Shown in pieces: positions 1-7,481 of a DNA stretch of 34,239 nt (position 1 is the first letter of the stretch; each line of letters opens with the position of its first letter). Location of the stretch: assembly GCF_900167155.1 (NCBI RefSeq), contig NZ_FUXU01000048.1, positions 1 to 34,239 of the forward strand. Direction: 5' to 3'. The translations under genes and the position numbers were made by a program. Under the pieces are notes generated by a model. The model ran no database searches, was not told the origin of the DNA, and saw nothing but the letters and a program-made list of their open reading frames with translations. This stretch comes from Enterovibrio nigricans DSM 22720 (GTDB lineage: Bacteria; Pseudomonadota; Gammaproteobacteria; Enterobacterales; Vibrionaceae).

Positions 1-265
1 CTGCAAAGTACACCGCGGCTTCCTTTAAAATGTCCCTTTCCATCGTAACCCGCTTTAAATCAGCCCTCAGCTGGCGTATCTCTGCACTTTGATCGTCTTC
101 TTGTTTACGCTGCTTCTCGGGCTTATCGTACTTTTTAACCCAATCACACAAAGATTTGTAACTGACACCCAACCGCTCAGCTACAGAGCTGAGTGTATGA
201 CCTTGTTTTGTGACTTGCTGGACGGCTTGAATTTTGAATTCTTCTGGATAGCGTTTTCCGCTCAT
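1..265 (-). CDS. IS3-family transposase OrfA (partial, runs off the left edge)
   Basis: The reading frame starts at ATG 263-265 on the minus strand and stays open for 88 codons to the window edge. The protein begins MSGKRYPEEFKIQAV and continues with a helix-turn-helix (SVAERLGVSYKSLCDWVKKY, about residues 27-46). A leucine-heptad region follows, containing AEIRQLRADLKRVTMERDIL. This is the standard OrfA layout of the IS3 family: a DNA-binding N-terminus followed by a zipper, normally joined to OrfB by a programmed -1 frameshift. OrfB is not in the window. Only a short stretch of the 3' end is missing, since OrfA is usually about 90-110 residues. Confidence 0.88.
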   Translation of the reverse strand, partial: MSGKRYPEEFKIQAVQQVTKQGHTLSSVAERLGVSYKSLCDWVKKYDKPEKQRKQEDDQSAEIRQLRADLKRVTMERDILKEAAVYFA

Positions 266-330
266 AGCAACACCTCATAGTTTGTTCAATTATATAGCTA
301 TTGAGTGTCTAGAGAAGCGGGGTCTTACCA
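1..330 (-). mobile_element. IS3-family insertion sequence, left end (partial)
   Basis: The first 330 bases hold the start of an IS3-family element whose transposase genes read leftward out of the window. The outer end is placed at 330 because the reverse strand there begins TGGTAAGACCCCGCTTC, a TG-starting terminus of the IS3 type, and because homology to a DJ-1/PfpI protein begins immediately on the other side. The other terminus and the target duplication are outside the window, so the exact border is uncertain by a few bases. Confidence 0.8.
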
Positions 331-817
331 GATCGCGATGGGACATGAAGTGCATGCGGTGTGCCCGGGTAAAGTTGCAGGCGAAACAATTTCGACCTCG
401 GTGCATGACTTTGAGGGCGACCAGACATACACGGAAAAGCGAGGCCATAACTTTGCATTGAATGCGAATTTCAACGAGGTATTGGAACCGGATTATGATG
501 CTCTATATATTCCTGGCGGTCGCTCGCCGGAATATCTGCGATTAAATCAAGATGTTGTAAAACTGGTGAGAGAATTTTTCGAATCTAACAAGCCTGTAGC
601 TTCAATTTGTCATGAGATCCAGCTACTTACAGCATCCGGTGTTGTTGAAGGCAGAAAGCTGGCAGCGTATCCGGCATGTAAGCCTGAAATTGATCTCGCG
701 CGCGGTGAGTATGCGGATATCGCTTTGAATGACGCCATTACGGACAGAAATCTGGTGACAGCTCCTGCATGGCCAGCCCATCCCGAGATGCTAAAACAGT
801 TCGTCGCACTGTTTTAA
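331..817 (+). pseudogene. DJ-1/PfpI family protein, 5' end removed by IS insertion
   Basis: The remaining frame reads QIAMGHEVHAVCPGK and then the rest of a DJ-1/PfpI domain. It includes the nucleophile-elbow region ASICHEIQLL with the conserved cysteine, and later YPACKPEIDLA. Family members normally have about 20-30 more N-terminal residues forming the first beta strand and helix; here these are replaced by the IS end. The open frame extends back to a GTG at 305, but those codons lie in the IS terminus and would give an abnormal N-terminus. DJ-1/PfpI proteins include glyoxalase III, deglycase-like and protease-like enzymes; the exact activity cannot be assigned. I call it a broken gene, although weak translation from the fused start is possible. 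Confidence 0.82.
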
Positions 818-857
818 GGGCTAGCTTTATAAGACAGACGATGAAAAGGAGGTCGAT

Positions 858-1229
858 ATGTGTCAGGTGTTTATTGGTGCCGATAAAGCATTGTGGGAAA
901 GTCACACACGCTCGTTGCGCATAGATGGCGTTGTCACCTCCATTCGACTTGAGCAGTTCTATTGGAATACCCTTCAAGAGATTGCTCACCGCGATCAAAT
1001 TGCGTTAAACAAAATGATCACCAACCTGTATTTCGAATCGTTGGAAGCAAATCATGATGTCAGCAATTTCACCTCCTTTCTACGGGTTTGTTGCAGTCGC
1101 TATCTGTCACTTATCGCTGATGGTGTTCTTGTCCGAGGGGATGACAGACCCTTGCGTCAACTGGATGCAGAGCCGATTTTGAAAGAAGAAAATGCCCTCA
1201 GGAATGAACGTTTACGACGGTTTAACTAG
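858..1229 (+). CDS. ribbon-helix-helix domain protein
   Basis: This 123-residue protein carries a segment of the type found in ribbon-helix-helix proteins (RHH_4-like): SLRIDGVVTSIRLEQFYWNT (about 19-38) followed by an amphipathic helix with LQEIAHRDQIALNKMI. A later FTSFLRVCCSRYLSL (about 72-86) is also typical of that family. Such proteins usually bind DNA as dimers and act as small regulators. The start is supported by an AAAGGAGG ribosome site 7-8 bases upstream. It lies 40 bp after the truncated DJ-1 gene in the same direction and may once have been co-transcribed with it. The charged C-terminal tail has no recognised motif, and no target is known. Confidence 0.7.
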   Translation: MCQVFIGADKALWESHTRSLRIDGVVTSIRLEQFYWNTLQEIAHRDQIALNKMITNLYFESLEANHDVSNFTSFLRVCCSRYLSLIADGVLVRGDDRPLRQLDAEPILKEENALRNERLRRFN

Positions 1230-1237
1230 CTTGCCTA

Positions 1238-1549
1238 TCACTGAAGTACGATGGGTTTTCCTTGATTCAACACCACGAAGTACTCGCCTTTCATAAATAC
1301 TCCCAGCACTTTTTTGCTGCTGATATTTTCCCAAGCAGCGTCGTCATCAGAATGGCAGTATCCATCGATGAAAACCAGTTTAACGTACTGCTCGTATGTC
1401 AGTACTTCTCTGTTTACAAAGCCGCCAAAGGGATAGTAAACCAAGCTACCATCTTTAAGGTAAGCGGGAATAAGGTGGCCTTTTTTATATATCGCTTCAT
1501 GACGAAGTACAATAGCTTTGTAGTTGTGTCGGTATCGAATTGCTGGCAT
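1238..1549 (-). CDS. hypothetical protein, 103 aa
   Basis: I do not recognise this protein. It is 103 residues, begins MPAIRYRHNYKAIVLRH, is rich in Tyr, Val and Gly, and contains LVYYPFGGFVNREVL and a C-terminal GEYFVVLNQGKPIVLQ. No signal peptide or membrane segment is visible. It converges with the ribbon-helix-helix gene, with 8 bases between the stops. A competing open frame exists on the plus strand (1262-1558), but the minus frame has the more protein-like composition. The ribosome site upstream of its ATG is weak, so the start is uncertain. Confidence 0.5.
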   Translation of the reverse strand: MPAIRYRHNYKAIVLRHEAIYKKGHLIPAYLKDGSLVYYPFGGFVNREVLTYEQYVKLVFIDGYCHSDDDAAWENISSKKVLGVFMKGEYFVVLNQGKPIVLQ

Positions 1550-1626
1550 TTTAAATAATACTGTTTATATATACAGTGTTATTGTGCATGATTCTGGCAG
1601 CTGATCAAGTCCGTGGTGTAGAGACA

Positions 1627-2544
1627 TTAATCTAGTACCAACTCCAAATCTACAAAACTTCTTGTTTTACATAAGCTTGATAGTATTTCTTTTCTGACTT
1701 CAACCAAATCATCACTCTTGTGCTTAAACACGTCTGCCGTGAAACAGATAATGATGAGATAGCTGCTGCCAACCTTCATCGCGAGTAATTCTTCACACTC
1801 AATCCCTCTCGCGCTAAGAAGTTGCCGGATAGTGGTATCAATCTCTCGTTGTTCGTCTTCATCTTTTAGGCTTCCCCCCATTAGCTCGTGGAAGGCGCAG
1901 CGGATAAGATCCGCCGGCTGTGGCAGCATTACAATACACATAAGTACCACGACAATGGCATCGCCAATATAGTGTAAGAAACCCGCCGAACCGTGAATGT
2001 CGACAAACTCAATGGCAATCAATGCGACACCAATAGCAGCAGAAAGCACCCCATCCACAAGCGAAGATTTTGTCTCTGCTTCGAGTAACATGCTGTTGTT
2101 TTGTACTTTGTTGTTTTCGCTATGGAAATAAAAAGCCAGACCCAAGCATATAACGACCATGGCAACGGTATATATCATGATTGGACCGATAACGAGTACT
2201 GGTGTCGGCTCCCCGTCTATATAACCAACAATTTTACCGATGTTAGTGGTAATGGATGACAGCAATACGCCAAGGATCATGATGCCTTTGAACAAGGTAT
2301 ACATCGACTCCCCCGCAAATTTCCCAAATGGGAAATCATCCGTCACTAGGGCTTTGACGCGTGTTAATCGTAACGCGACGATGGATGACAGAAACAGAAT
2401 AAACGAGAGATTGCCGTCGAGTAACAAGGCTTCGGAGCCTGACAGGTAATATGTAACCCAGCCAGAAAAGGCCATGACAAGGTTCGCAAAAATACTCACC
2501 TTAAGTGCTCTTTCCTCGGTGGCTATCAATGGAATGTCTTTCAT
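1627..2544 (-). CDS. cation diffusion facilitator (CDF) family transporter
   Basis: This 305-residue inner-membrane protein has the CDF layout: six predicted membrane segments in roughly the first 215 residues, then a cytoplasmic C-terminal domain. The second segment holds LLLDGNLSFI and the fifth SSLVDGVLSAAIG. These occupy the places of the usual metal-binding HxxxD/DxxxD pairs but keep only one acidic residue each (DGN and VDG), so metal specificity is unclear. CDF proteins export divalent cations such as Zn, Fe, Co or Mn in exchange for protons. The ATG at 2542-2544 is preceded by AAGGATG. It stands alone, about 170 bp downstream of the 2716-3219 gene. Confidence 0.78.
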   Translation of the reverse strand: MKDIPLIATEERALKVSIFANLVMAFSGWVTYYLSGSEALLLDGNLSFILFLSSIVALRLTRVKALVTDDFPFGKFAGESMYTLFKGIMILGVLLSSITTNIGKIVGYIDGEPTPVLVIGPIMIYTVAMVVICLGLAFYFHSENNKVQNNSMLLEAETKSSLVDGVLSAAIGVALIAIEFVDIHGSAGFLHYIGDAIVVVLMCIVMLPQPADLIRCAFHELMGGSLKDEDEQREIDTTIRQLLSARGIECEELLAMKVGSSYLIIICFTADVFKHKSDDLVEVRKEILSSLCKTRSFVDLELVLD

Positions 2545-2660
2545 TAGACGTTCATCCTTTAACTAAACGCGTGGTGTGCTCACGATCAGTTGTAGTTGGT
2601 GTGAATCGTCTTGTCCGTCTGGGAAATGAGTATAGGGGTATGTTTGTTATAAACGAAAAA

Positions 2661-2678
2661 GACAGGCACAGGCCTGTC
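2661..2678 (-). terminator. intrinsic terminator
   Basis: GACAGGC and GCCTGTC form a 7-bp stem with a 4-base loop. Read on the minus strand, the hairpin is followed by TTTTTCGTTT. It lies 38 bp past the stop of the 2716-3219 gene and fits its terminator, separating it from the CDF gene. Confidence 0.75.
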
Positions 2679-2715
2679 AGTGGTCAATCTCATACGGGCG
2701 AAAGAGACGAGTGCC

Positions 2716-3219
2716 CTATCCCGCGTCAGAGTTTTTATGGCAAAGAATCATGATCATATCTTCATGCATCTCTGATTCGCCGTGTTTATCCAGTGTATAG
2801 CTAAGTTCAACACCGAGTTCTTTAGCGACTTTTTTGTAGTATTTTGGGATGTGAGAGAGGATATAGTCGGAACATTCACGGTGCTTATTGTGTATGAAGT
2901 TCTCGATCAGACCTTCTGGGTCGTAGGTGATGTCGCTGCCGGAAACGCACTGATTGCAAAGTTCTTTGCTGTTGTCTTCAAGGAATCGAATGTAGCGATT
3001 TTCAATGAGGTATTTGTCGAGAAGAGACAGTCGTATGCAGCCGAGCACGATGCGTGTGGCCCTTTTCGGTTTCTGCTCTGCACTGTTTTTCAGCGTGGAG
3101 AGAATACGCTGTTCTAAATACGGTCTGTACTTTTTGTTTTTGAAGAAATCTTTTTTAACGCGATTAAAAAATTTCTCGTATTTTTTCTTTCGAATCCAGT
3201 CAGACAGAATCCATTTCAT
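2716..3219 (-). CDS. hypothetical protein, 167 aa
   Basis: I do not recognise this protein. It is 167 residues, strongly basic at the N-terminus (IRKKKYEKFFNRVKKDFFK), with no signal peptide or clear membrane helix. Cysteines and histidines occur as CNQC (about 88-91), HNKHREC (about 109-115) and a late CHK, which might bind a metal, though the spacing matches no zinc finger I know. Its base composition is more AT-rich than the haem genes, consistent with accessory origin. Plus-strand open frames over the same bases look like shadows. Confidence 0.6.
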   Translation of the reverse strand: MKWILSDWIRKKKYEKFFNRVKKDFFKNKKYRPYLEQRILSTLKNSAEQKPKRATRIVLGCIRLSLLDKYLIENRYIRFLEDNSKELCNQCVSGSDITYDPEGLIENFIHNKHRECSDYILSHIPKYYKKVAKELGVELSYTLDKHGESEMHEDMIMILCHKNSDAG

Positions 3220-3505
3220 AACTCTTAACTACCATGTAAAGCGACGCCAAAAAACTACCACTTTTCGATTATAACAGGACGATTTTTTAAGTATTTTGCG
3301 TCACAGGCTGCGTTTTTGTAAAAGTACGGAACCAATTGAGTTAACTTAGCTGATAAATATCAATACGTTATCTCTTTAGTACTCATATCTTGACGAAGGA
3401 AAGACGCTCAAATGCGATCTTCCTCGCTTCGCATGTCAGTTTTTTCAGATTTAATATCTATCTACATCAAAATGCAACCGTTTCTTCATCCTGCAAGGAG
3501 GATAA

Positions 3506-3775
3506 GTGACGACATTTACCTTGGGAAGGAAAACACTCGTCAACCGGAACTCACTTGAATACGAATGGGTAAGGCTGCTCGTGAATGAAGGAAACACAGA
3601 AAGTGGTGTGATTGGAACGATACAGCGGTGCTTTGGCGGTGACATCGAAACAGCGAGTCTATTCTTCAAAGTTGCAATGGGAGAAACGTCGCCAGGCTTT
3701 CTTCTCACCCATTTAAGTTTGTCTGATTGGGCGTCATCACATATTCAGGCGCGCGTTCCCGAAACAACAGACTAA
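3506..3775 (+). CDS. hypothetical protein, 89 aa
   Basis: I do not recognise this small soluble protein of 89 residues. Its start is a GTG (3506-3508) with a strong AAGGAGG ribosome site at 3495-3501, which is the main reason to prefer it over the antisense frame 3451-3708. It has no cysteines of note beyond one in IQRCFGGD, no signal peptide and no membrane segment. A hairpin terminator directly follows its stop. The roughly 285 bases upstream (3220-3505) are AT-rich and show no other gene. Confidence 0.6.
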   Translation: MTTFTLGRKTLVNRNSLEYEWVRLLVNEGNTESGVIGTIQRCFGGDIETASLFFKVAMGETSPGFLLTHLSLSDWASSHIQARVPETTD

Positions 3776-3800
3776 AAAGCGGCCATTTTCAGTCCGCTTT
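3776..3800. terminator. bidirectional intrinsic terminator
   Basis: AAAGCGG (3776-3782) pairs with CCGCTTT (3794-3800) around an 11-base loop. On the minus strand the stem is followed by further T residues. It sits between the convergent 3506-3775 and 3826-4032 genes and can serve both. Confidence 0.7.
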
Positions 3801-3825
3801 CATTACATTCCCTTAAAAATCGCGG

Positions 3826-4032
3826 TTACTGCTTAAAAAAATCCATAATCAATGGCACGACTTTCACCCAAACAAGCGCACCGATGGCAACCCATACTGC
3901 AAGCCAAAATAAACGGCCAAGCCAAGTATTTCTTGTATGATGCCTTGAAGGGTCAGGCTCTCCGCACCCTGGACACGCCAGGGCTCGTTTTGAAACTTGT
4001 TTTTCGCATACCGGACAAGCGATTAATGGCAT
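3826..4032 (-). CDS. zinc-ribbon protein with one membrane segment
   Basis: This 68-residue protein begins with a four-cysteine zinc ribbon, CPVCEKQVSKRALACPGCG (about 6-24). A polar linker follows and then a single hydrophobic helix rich in Trp, Val and Ala (about 37-62). The ribbon would face the cytoplasm with the helix in the inner membrane. Small zinc-ribbon membrane proteins of this layout are common and of unknown role. It converges with the 3506-3775 gene across a shared terminator. Confidence 0.78.
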   Translation of the reverse strand: MPLIACPVCEKQVSKRALACPGCGEPDPSRHHTRNTWLGRLFWLAVWVAIGALVWVKVVPLIMDFFKQ

Positions 4033-4348
4033 GTTAGCGTATTCCTTATCGTTGTTTTGTTTTCATAGTATTACGTAATTCCCACTGGCTCTAGCCATTC
4101 ACCAGAAACTTATGAAACGATCATACAACTAAGAAAAATGTCAGCGTTAATTACACGCACTTTTCATGGGTCTGTTACCGTTTTAGACAACAATGAGAGT
4201 TTGTGTCACGGAGGGTAAATGGAGTTAGTGGTAGTGTTTAAACGTCTGAGTGGTGTCACTTAGGCCGTACGCTCTAAAGTTATAGTGCGTTACAATGTAA
4301 ATAAGAAGGAGACGACATTCCGTTATCTCCCCTTCCTATTTGTTGAAC
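4033..4348. other. intergenic stretch without a supported gene
   Basis: This 316-bp gap lies between the zinc-ribbon gene start and the stop of the next minus-strand gene. It holds a possible 14-codon plus-strand micro-ORF at 4219-4263 (MELVVVFKRLSGVT) preceded by CGGAGGG, and the motif TTATAGTGCG at 4280-4289, which recurs at 18268-18277. It also has a well-formed AGAAGGAGAC ribosome-site-like sequence near 4305-4314 with no good start codon after it. Nothing here is a confident gene. Confidence 0.4.
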
Positions 4349-4570
4349 TTAATCACCAAAGTCATGCTCATCGACGTGAAAAATATCTACTGGGTCAACC
4401 CACTCGACATGCCCGCATTCAATGCAAGTGCATTCGGTATGGTCTTGAAAATGATCACTGGATGGTGGTGAGATAAGAGCCTGCAATGCAGGATTATGAT
4501 GAGATTGCTCCCTTACTTCATGCCCTGTTTCTTTTTTACAGCTTTCACAATGCCACATATGTACACTCAT
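4349..4570 (-). CDS. small Cys-rich zinc-binding-like protein
   Basis: This 73-residue protein has two CxxC knuckles, WHCESCKKETGHEV (about 7-20) and CTCIECGHVEWV (about 48-59), a spacing consistent with one zinc ribbon split by a His-rich loop (SHHNPAL). The C-terminus is acidic (DIFHVDEHDFGD). The ATG at 4568-4570 is preceded by CCAAGGAG, a good ribosome site. No membrane segment is seen. It could be a metal or redox accessory protein; the function is unknown. Confidence 0.7.
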   Translation of the reverse strand: MSVHMWHCESCKKETGHEVREQSHHNPALQALISPPSSDHFQDHTECTCIECGHVEWVDPVDIFHVDEHDFGD

Positions 4571-4803
4571 CGTGCTACTCCTTGGAAAAATACTCCTCTA
4601 AAGCGCTGAGTGTAATTTCATATCGCCTTCGATTTGTGATGCATTTATGAGACAAGACTGATTTAGTAGTTTTGCATCACAGTAATAATGTTTTGACTAA
4701 ACGAAAGTACCCGTCGGACTACTTTTTCCACTGGCTAGGTCGTTAAATAAAAATCAGATAGTGCTTATGCCTCAGCGTGTTAATTAATGGGAGACGATAA
4801 TAC

Positions 4804-5139
4804 ATGTTCGAACAAGGAAACCTCTTTAATTCCCTTCCAAATGCCCAAGATTCCGAAGTTTTTGACGATCTAATCAAACACCCGTTGGTACGAATAGAGA
4901 GAATATTGTCTCACGGCCAGCGGTCACCCGATGATGGTTGGTATGATCAAGATGAGCACGAATGGGTCTCGGTGTTGCAAGGAGAGGCTGAACTAACGTT
5001 CGAAAACGGTGAGATAGTAAAACTTCATGTCGGTGACTACATTAATATCCCTGCCAACACAAAACACAAGGTCAGTTGGACGAAGCCAAATACTGACACT
5101 GTTTGGTTGGCGGTTTTTTATCCGGCAACTGGAAATTAA
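4804..5139 (+). CDS. cupin domain protein
   Basis: This 111-residue protein is a single cupin fold. The first motif region contains DEHEWVSVLQGEAELTFENG (about 51-70), and the second contains GDYINIPANTKHKV (about 78-91), whose histidine would bind the metal with the first-motif His/Glu pair. Small cupins of this size bind metal and a small ligand or act as isomerases; the substrate cannot be told. The ATG is preceded by GGGAGACG. Its last four bases overlap the stop of the convergent gene at 5136-5357. Confidence 0.8.
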   Translation: MFEQGNLFNSLPNAQDSEVFDDLIKHPLVRIERILSHGQRSPDDGWYDQDEHEWVSVLQGEAELTFENGEIVKLHVGDYINIPANTKHKVSWTKPNTDTVWLAVFYPATGN

Positions 5140-5357
5140 TGTTGAGTGTCGGAGCAAGTACCTTTGAGTTGAGATTTAGGGCAAAGTGCATCGCCATACG
5201 CGCAAAACACGCAGCAGACGCCGTCAGGTACCATCATCACCTCATTGCAGCTCTCGCATTCAAAATGCTGCGCTTTTGAATCTATAGGCATTAACTCAAC
5301 CTTCGAATGCCCGCAATGAGGACATATAAGCTCAGACTTTAAAACTACCTTCATCAC
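5136..5357 (-). CDS. GDCCVxC-type cysteine-rich protein
   Basis: This 73-residue protein has an N-terminal CxxC pair (CPHCGHSKVELMPID), a second pair (CESC), and then the signature GVCCVFCAYGDALCP (about 46-60). That matches the GDCCVxC domain family, some members of which are selenoproteins. Here all these positions are ordinary TGC/TGT cysteine codons. The second residue of the signature is Val instead of Asp. The family is thought to have a thiol-redox or metal-related role, but no activity is established. The gene converges with the cupin with a 4-base overlap of the stops. Confidence 0.78.
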   Translation of the reverse strand: MMKVVLKSELICPHCGHSKVELMPIDSKAQHFECESCNEVMMVPDGVCCVFCAYGDALCPKSQLKGTCSDTQH

Positions 5358-5449
5358 CGACTCTACATTTTGGAATGGCTCCTTTAAGCGTGGAACGAGA
5401 TTGCATTACTCGCCAGCAAAGTTCCATTTACTCTTGAGAATATTATAGG

Positions 5450-5476
5450 AAAAAAAAAGCCCTGCATCTGCAGGGC
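5450..5476 (-). terminator. intrinsic terminator of the ABC exporter gene
   Basis: GCCCTGCA (5459-5466) and TGCAGGGC (5469-5476) form an 8-bp stem with a 2-base loop. On the minus strand it is followed by nine T residues (5450-5458). It lies 8 bp past the stop of the 5484-7310 gene. Confidence 0.9.
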
Positions 5477-5483
5477 CTCGTGT

Positions 5484-7310
5484 TTATCCGGCTTGTAGGT
5501 TGCCATAGAGGGTTTGATAAAGCCCCGCTTCTTTCACCAAATCGGAATGGTTTCCACATTGTGCGACCTTTCCGTCTTCCAGAACGTAAATCAAATCTGC
5601 TTGTTTAACCGCTGACAAACGGTGTGCGACGATCAGCGTCGTACGGCCTTGCAAGAAGTTATTCAATGCTTGATGCAGCGCCGCTTCAGTGGCGGTATCA
5701 AGTGCTGACGTGGCCTCATCCAAAATCACGAGTTTTGGATTTGTGAGGATCATGCGTGCAATAGCGAGACGCTGACGTTGACCACCTGACAATTTCAAGC
5801 CTTGACGGCCCAATTGTGATTCTAATCCGTTTTCTAGCTTCTCCACCACATCACTCAACTGCGCAATGTTGAGCGATTGCCACAGTTGCTCGTCGGTAAA
5901 GTCATCGCGATTGAGTGTCAAATTTGCACGAAGCGTGTCATTGAAAATGACCGGTTGCTGGAGAACGACCGCAGTATGTTGACGTAGTGTCTCATACCCA
6001 ATATCTTCAACCGGCTGGCCGTCAATCAATATGTCGCCGTCTGACTTACGATAGAGGCCAAGCAAAAGCTGAATAAGCGTCGATTTACCACCGCCAGACG
6101 CCCCGACCAATGCGACGCGTTTACCCGCAGGAATAGAAAGAGAAAGGCCGTTAAGCACTTTTTTCTCGCTGTCATATGCGAATTCAACATTGCGGCATTC
6201 TACGCCAAACGTATCGCGCTCGATCAAAGGGTCACTGGTCGATTCACTCTTTGGCTCTTCATCCAACGCCAATAAGCTATTCAAACGTTTCATTGCCGCC
6301 GACGCGCTGAACCAAGCATATTGAATACCTAACAGCTCTTGAATTGGACTGAGCATAAACCAAAGGTACGCAAATACCGCAAAGATCTGTCCGATTGTCA
6401 GGTCACTGAACAATACCATCAACATCGCGGCCGCTCGGAAAAGCTCGAAGCCCAGTAGAAACATCAGGAAAGATACGCGTCCTGCCGCTTCTGATTGCCA
6501 CGCGTACTTGTCTGCATCATGGCGGATGGCTTCCGCATCATTCTTGAGAACATCTAAATAGGCACGCTCGCGGTTCGCTGCTCGTAGTTGGTAGATACCT
6601 TCCAACGTTTCAACCAGACGCTGTTGGAAACGCTCGAATGATTGGTTTTCAGCACGCTTAAGATGTTTAACACGCTGACCCATCTTACGCGACAGGAAAA
6701 TCACGATTGGATTTACCAGAAGAATGAACAGGCCAAGCGCCCAATCTAACCAAAGCAGGATAATCGCGGTGCCGAATACCGTCAGCACGCCAACAACAAA
6801 GCGGCTTAGGCTGTTACCCAAAAACGAGTCTATGGTTTCGACGTCCGTCACCAAATGCGAACTTATACCACCACTACCACGCTCTTCGAACTCTTTCATG
6901 TTCACACGTCCAAGCTTGTCCAAAAGCTGTTGGCGTACGTAACACGTAATCGATTTTGAGACCATCGTAAACTGGCGGCTTTGCCAAATGTTCAACGCCT
7001 GGCTTGCGATGCGCATGACGATAACCATCAAGAGTACCAAGACAATATAACTGGCAGGCTGTTGCAAAGATTCTGGCAAAAAGTGGTTAAAGAATGCGAT
7101 GCCTTTGTCCGGTTTGTTCAGCAGCACTTCATCAACCATGAGTGGCATCAAAAGCGGGATGGGCACACTGATAAGCGTTGCACAAATCGCGATAAGATTG
7201 GCGGCAATCAAGCGTTTCTTCTGCTTTTTTGCCTGTTCTATTAGCCATCTCGTCGATAGCGTAGTTAAAGCACCATTACTCACTGTGTCTTCGTCTCTTT
7301 TCATTTTCAT
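5484..7310 (-). CDS. ABC transporter, fused permease and ATPase (exporter type)
   Basis: This 608-residue half-transporter has an ABC-exporter membrane domain (about 35-340, six hydrophobic segments) followed by the ATPase domain. Visible motifs are the Walker A GASGGGKST (about residue 400), the signature LSGGQRQRLAIAR, the Walker B LVILDEATSALD and the switch histidine in VAHRLS. It would work as a homodimer in the inner membrane. It lies downstream of the haem receptor in the same direction, separated by a strong terminator and an inverted repeat, so it probably has its own promoter. Location suggests a link to haem or porphyrin handling, but the sequence gives no substrate; lipids, peptides or drugs are equally possible. 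Confidence 0.85.
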   Translation of the reverse strand: MKMKRDEDTVSNGALTTLSTRWLIEQAKKQKKRLIAANLIAICATLISVPIPLLMPLMVDEVLLNKPDKGIAFFNHFLPESLQQPASYIVLVLLMVIVMRIASQALNIWQSRQFTMVSKSITCYVRQQLLDKLGRVNMKEFEERGSGGISSHLVTDVETIDSFLGNSLSRFVVGVLTVFGTAIILLWLDWALGLFILLVNPIVIFLSRKMGQRVKHLKRAENQSFERFQQRLVETLEGIYQLRAANRERAYLDVLKNDAEAIRHDADKYAWQSEAAGRVSFLMFLLGFELFRAAAMLMVLFSDLTIGQIFAVFAYLWFMLSPIQELLGIQYAWFSASAAMKRLNSLLALDEEPKSESTSDPLIERDTFGVECRNVEFAYDSEKKVLNGLSLSIPAGKRVALVGASGGGKSTLIQLLLGLYRKSDGDILIDGQPVEDIGYETLRQHTAVVLQQPVIFNDTLRANLTLNRDDFTDEQLWQSLNIAQLSDVVEKLENGLESQLGRQGLKLSGGQRQRLAIARMILTNPKLVILDEATSALDTATEAALHQALNNFLQGRTTLIVAHRLSAVKQADLIYVLEDGKVAQCGNHSDLVKEAGLYQTLYGNLQAG

Positions 7311-7326
7311 GTATATCTATTTGAGT

Positions 7327-7386
7327 GTATACCCAACCGATACGGCGATGAATGCTTAATGCACCACGTGTATCGCTTGGGTATAC
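7327..7386. repeat. inverted repeat upstream of the ABC exporter gene
   Basis: Arms at 7327-7343 (GTATACCCAACCGATAC) and 7370-7386 (GTATCGCTTGGGTATAC) pair at 16 of 17 positions around a 26-base spacer. The repeat lies 17 bp upstream of the ABC transporter start codon, so it falls in its promoter or leader. Confidence 0.7.
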
Positions 7387-7410
7387 ATTCAACTCCCCCC
7401 TAACAGAACC

Positions 7411-7440
7411 AAAAACACCCCAGCAGTCCGGGGTGTTTTT
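7411..7440 (-). terminator. intrinsic terminator of the haem receptor gene
   Basis: AAAAACACCCC (7411-7421) pairs with GGGGTGTTTTT (7430-7440) around an 8-base loop, giving an 11-bp stem ending in T residues on either strand. It lies about 40 bp beyond the receptor stop codon. Confidence 0.9.
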
Positions 7441-7470
7441 ATACCCAAGCCATCTGAAGATGCTGGGTAT
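7440..7470. repeat. ATACCCA hairpin repeat
   Basis: ATACCCAAGCCATCT and AGATGCTGGGTAT form an imperfect hairpin just inside the receptor terminator. It shares the ATACCCA core with the inverted repeat at 7327-7386, so this short region holds three or more copies of one palindromic unit. Confidence 0.55.
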
Positions 7471-7481
7471 GTATCACTTTG

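Noticed and set aside
1262-1558. Plus-strand frame of 98 codons
   Set aside because: It lies antisense to the 1238-1549 gene and its protein is rich in Phe, Val and His in a shadow-like pattern. No ribosome site is seen.
2782-3274. Two overlapping plus-strand frames opposite the 2716-3219 gene
   Set aside because: They are antisense shadows with aromatic-rich, unstructured composition and no ribosome sites.
5136-5357. Possible selenocysteine use in the GDCCVxC-type protein
   Set aside because: No in-frame TGA is present; all signature positions are normal Cys codons, and no SECIS-like need arises.
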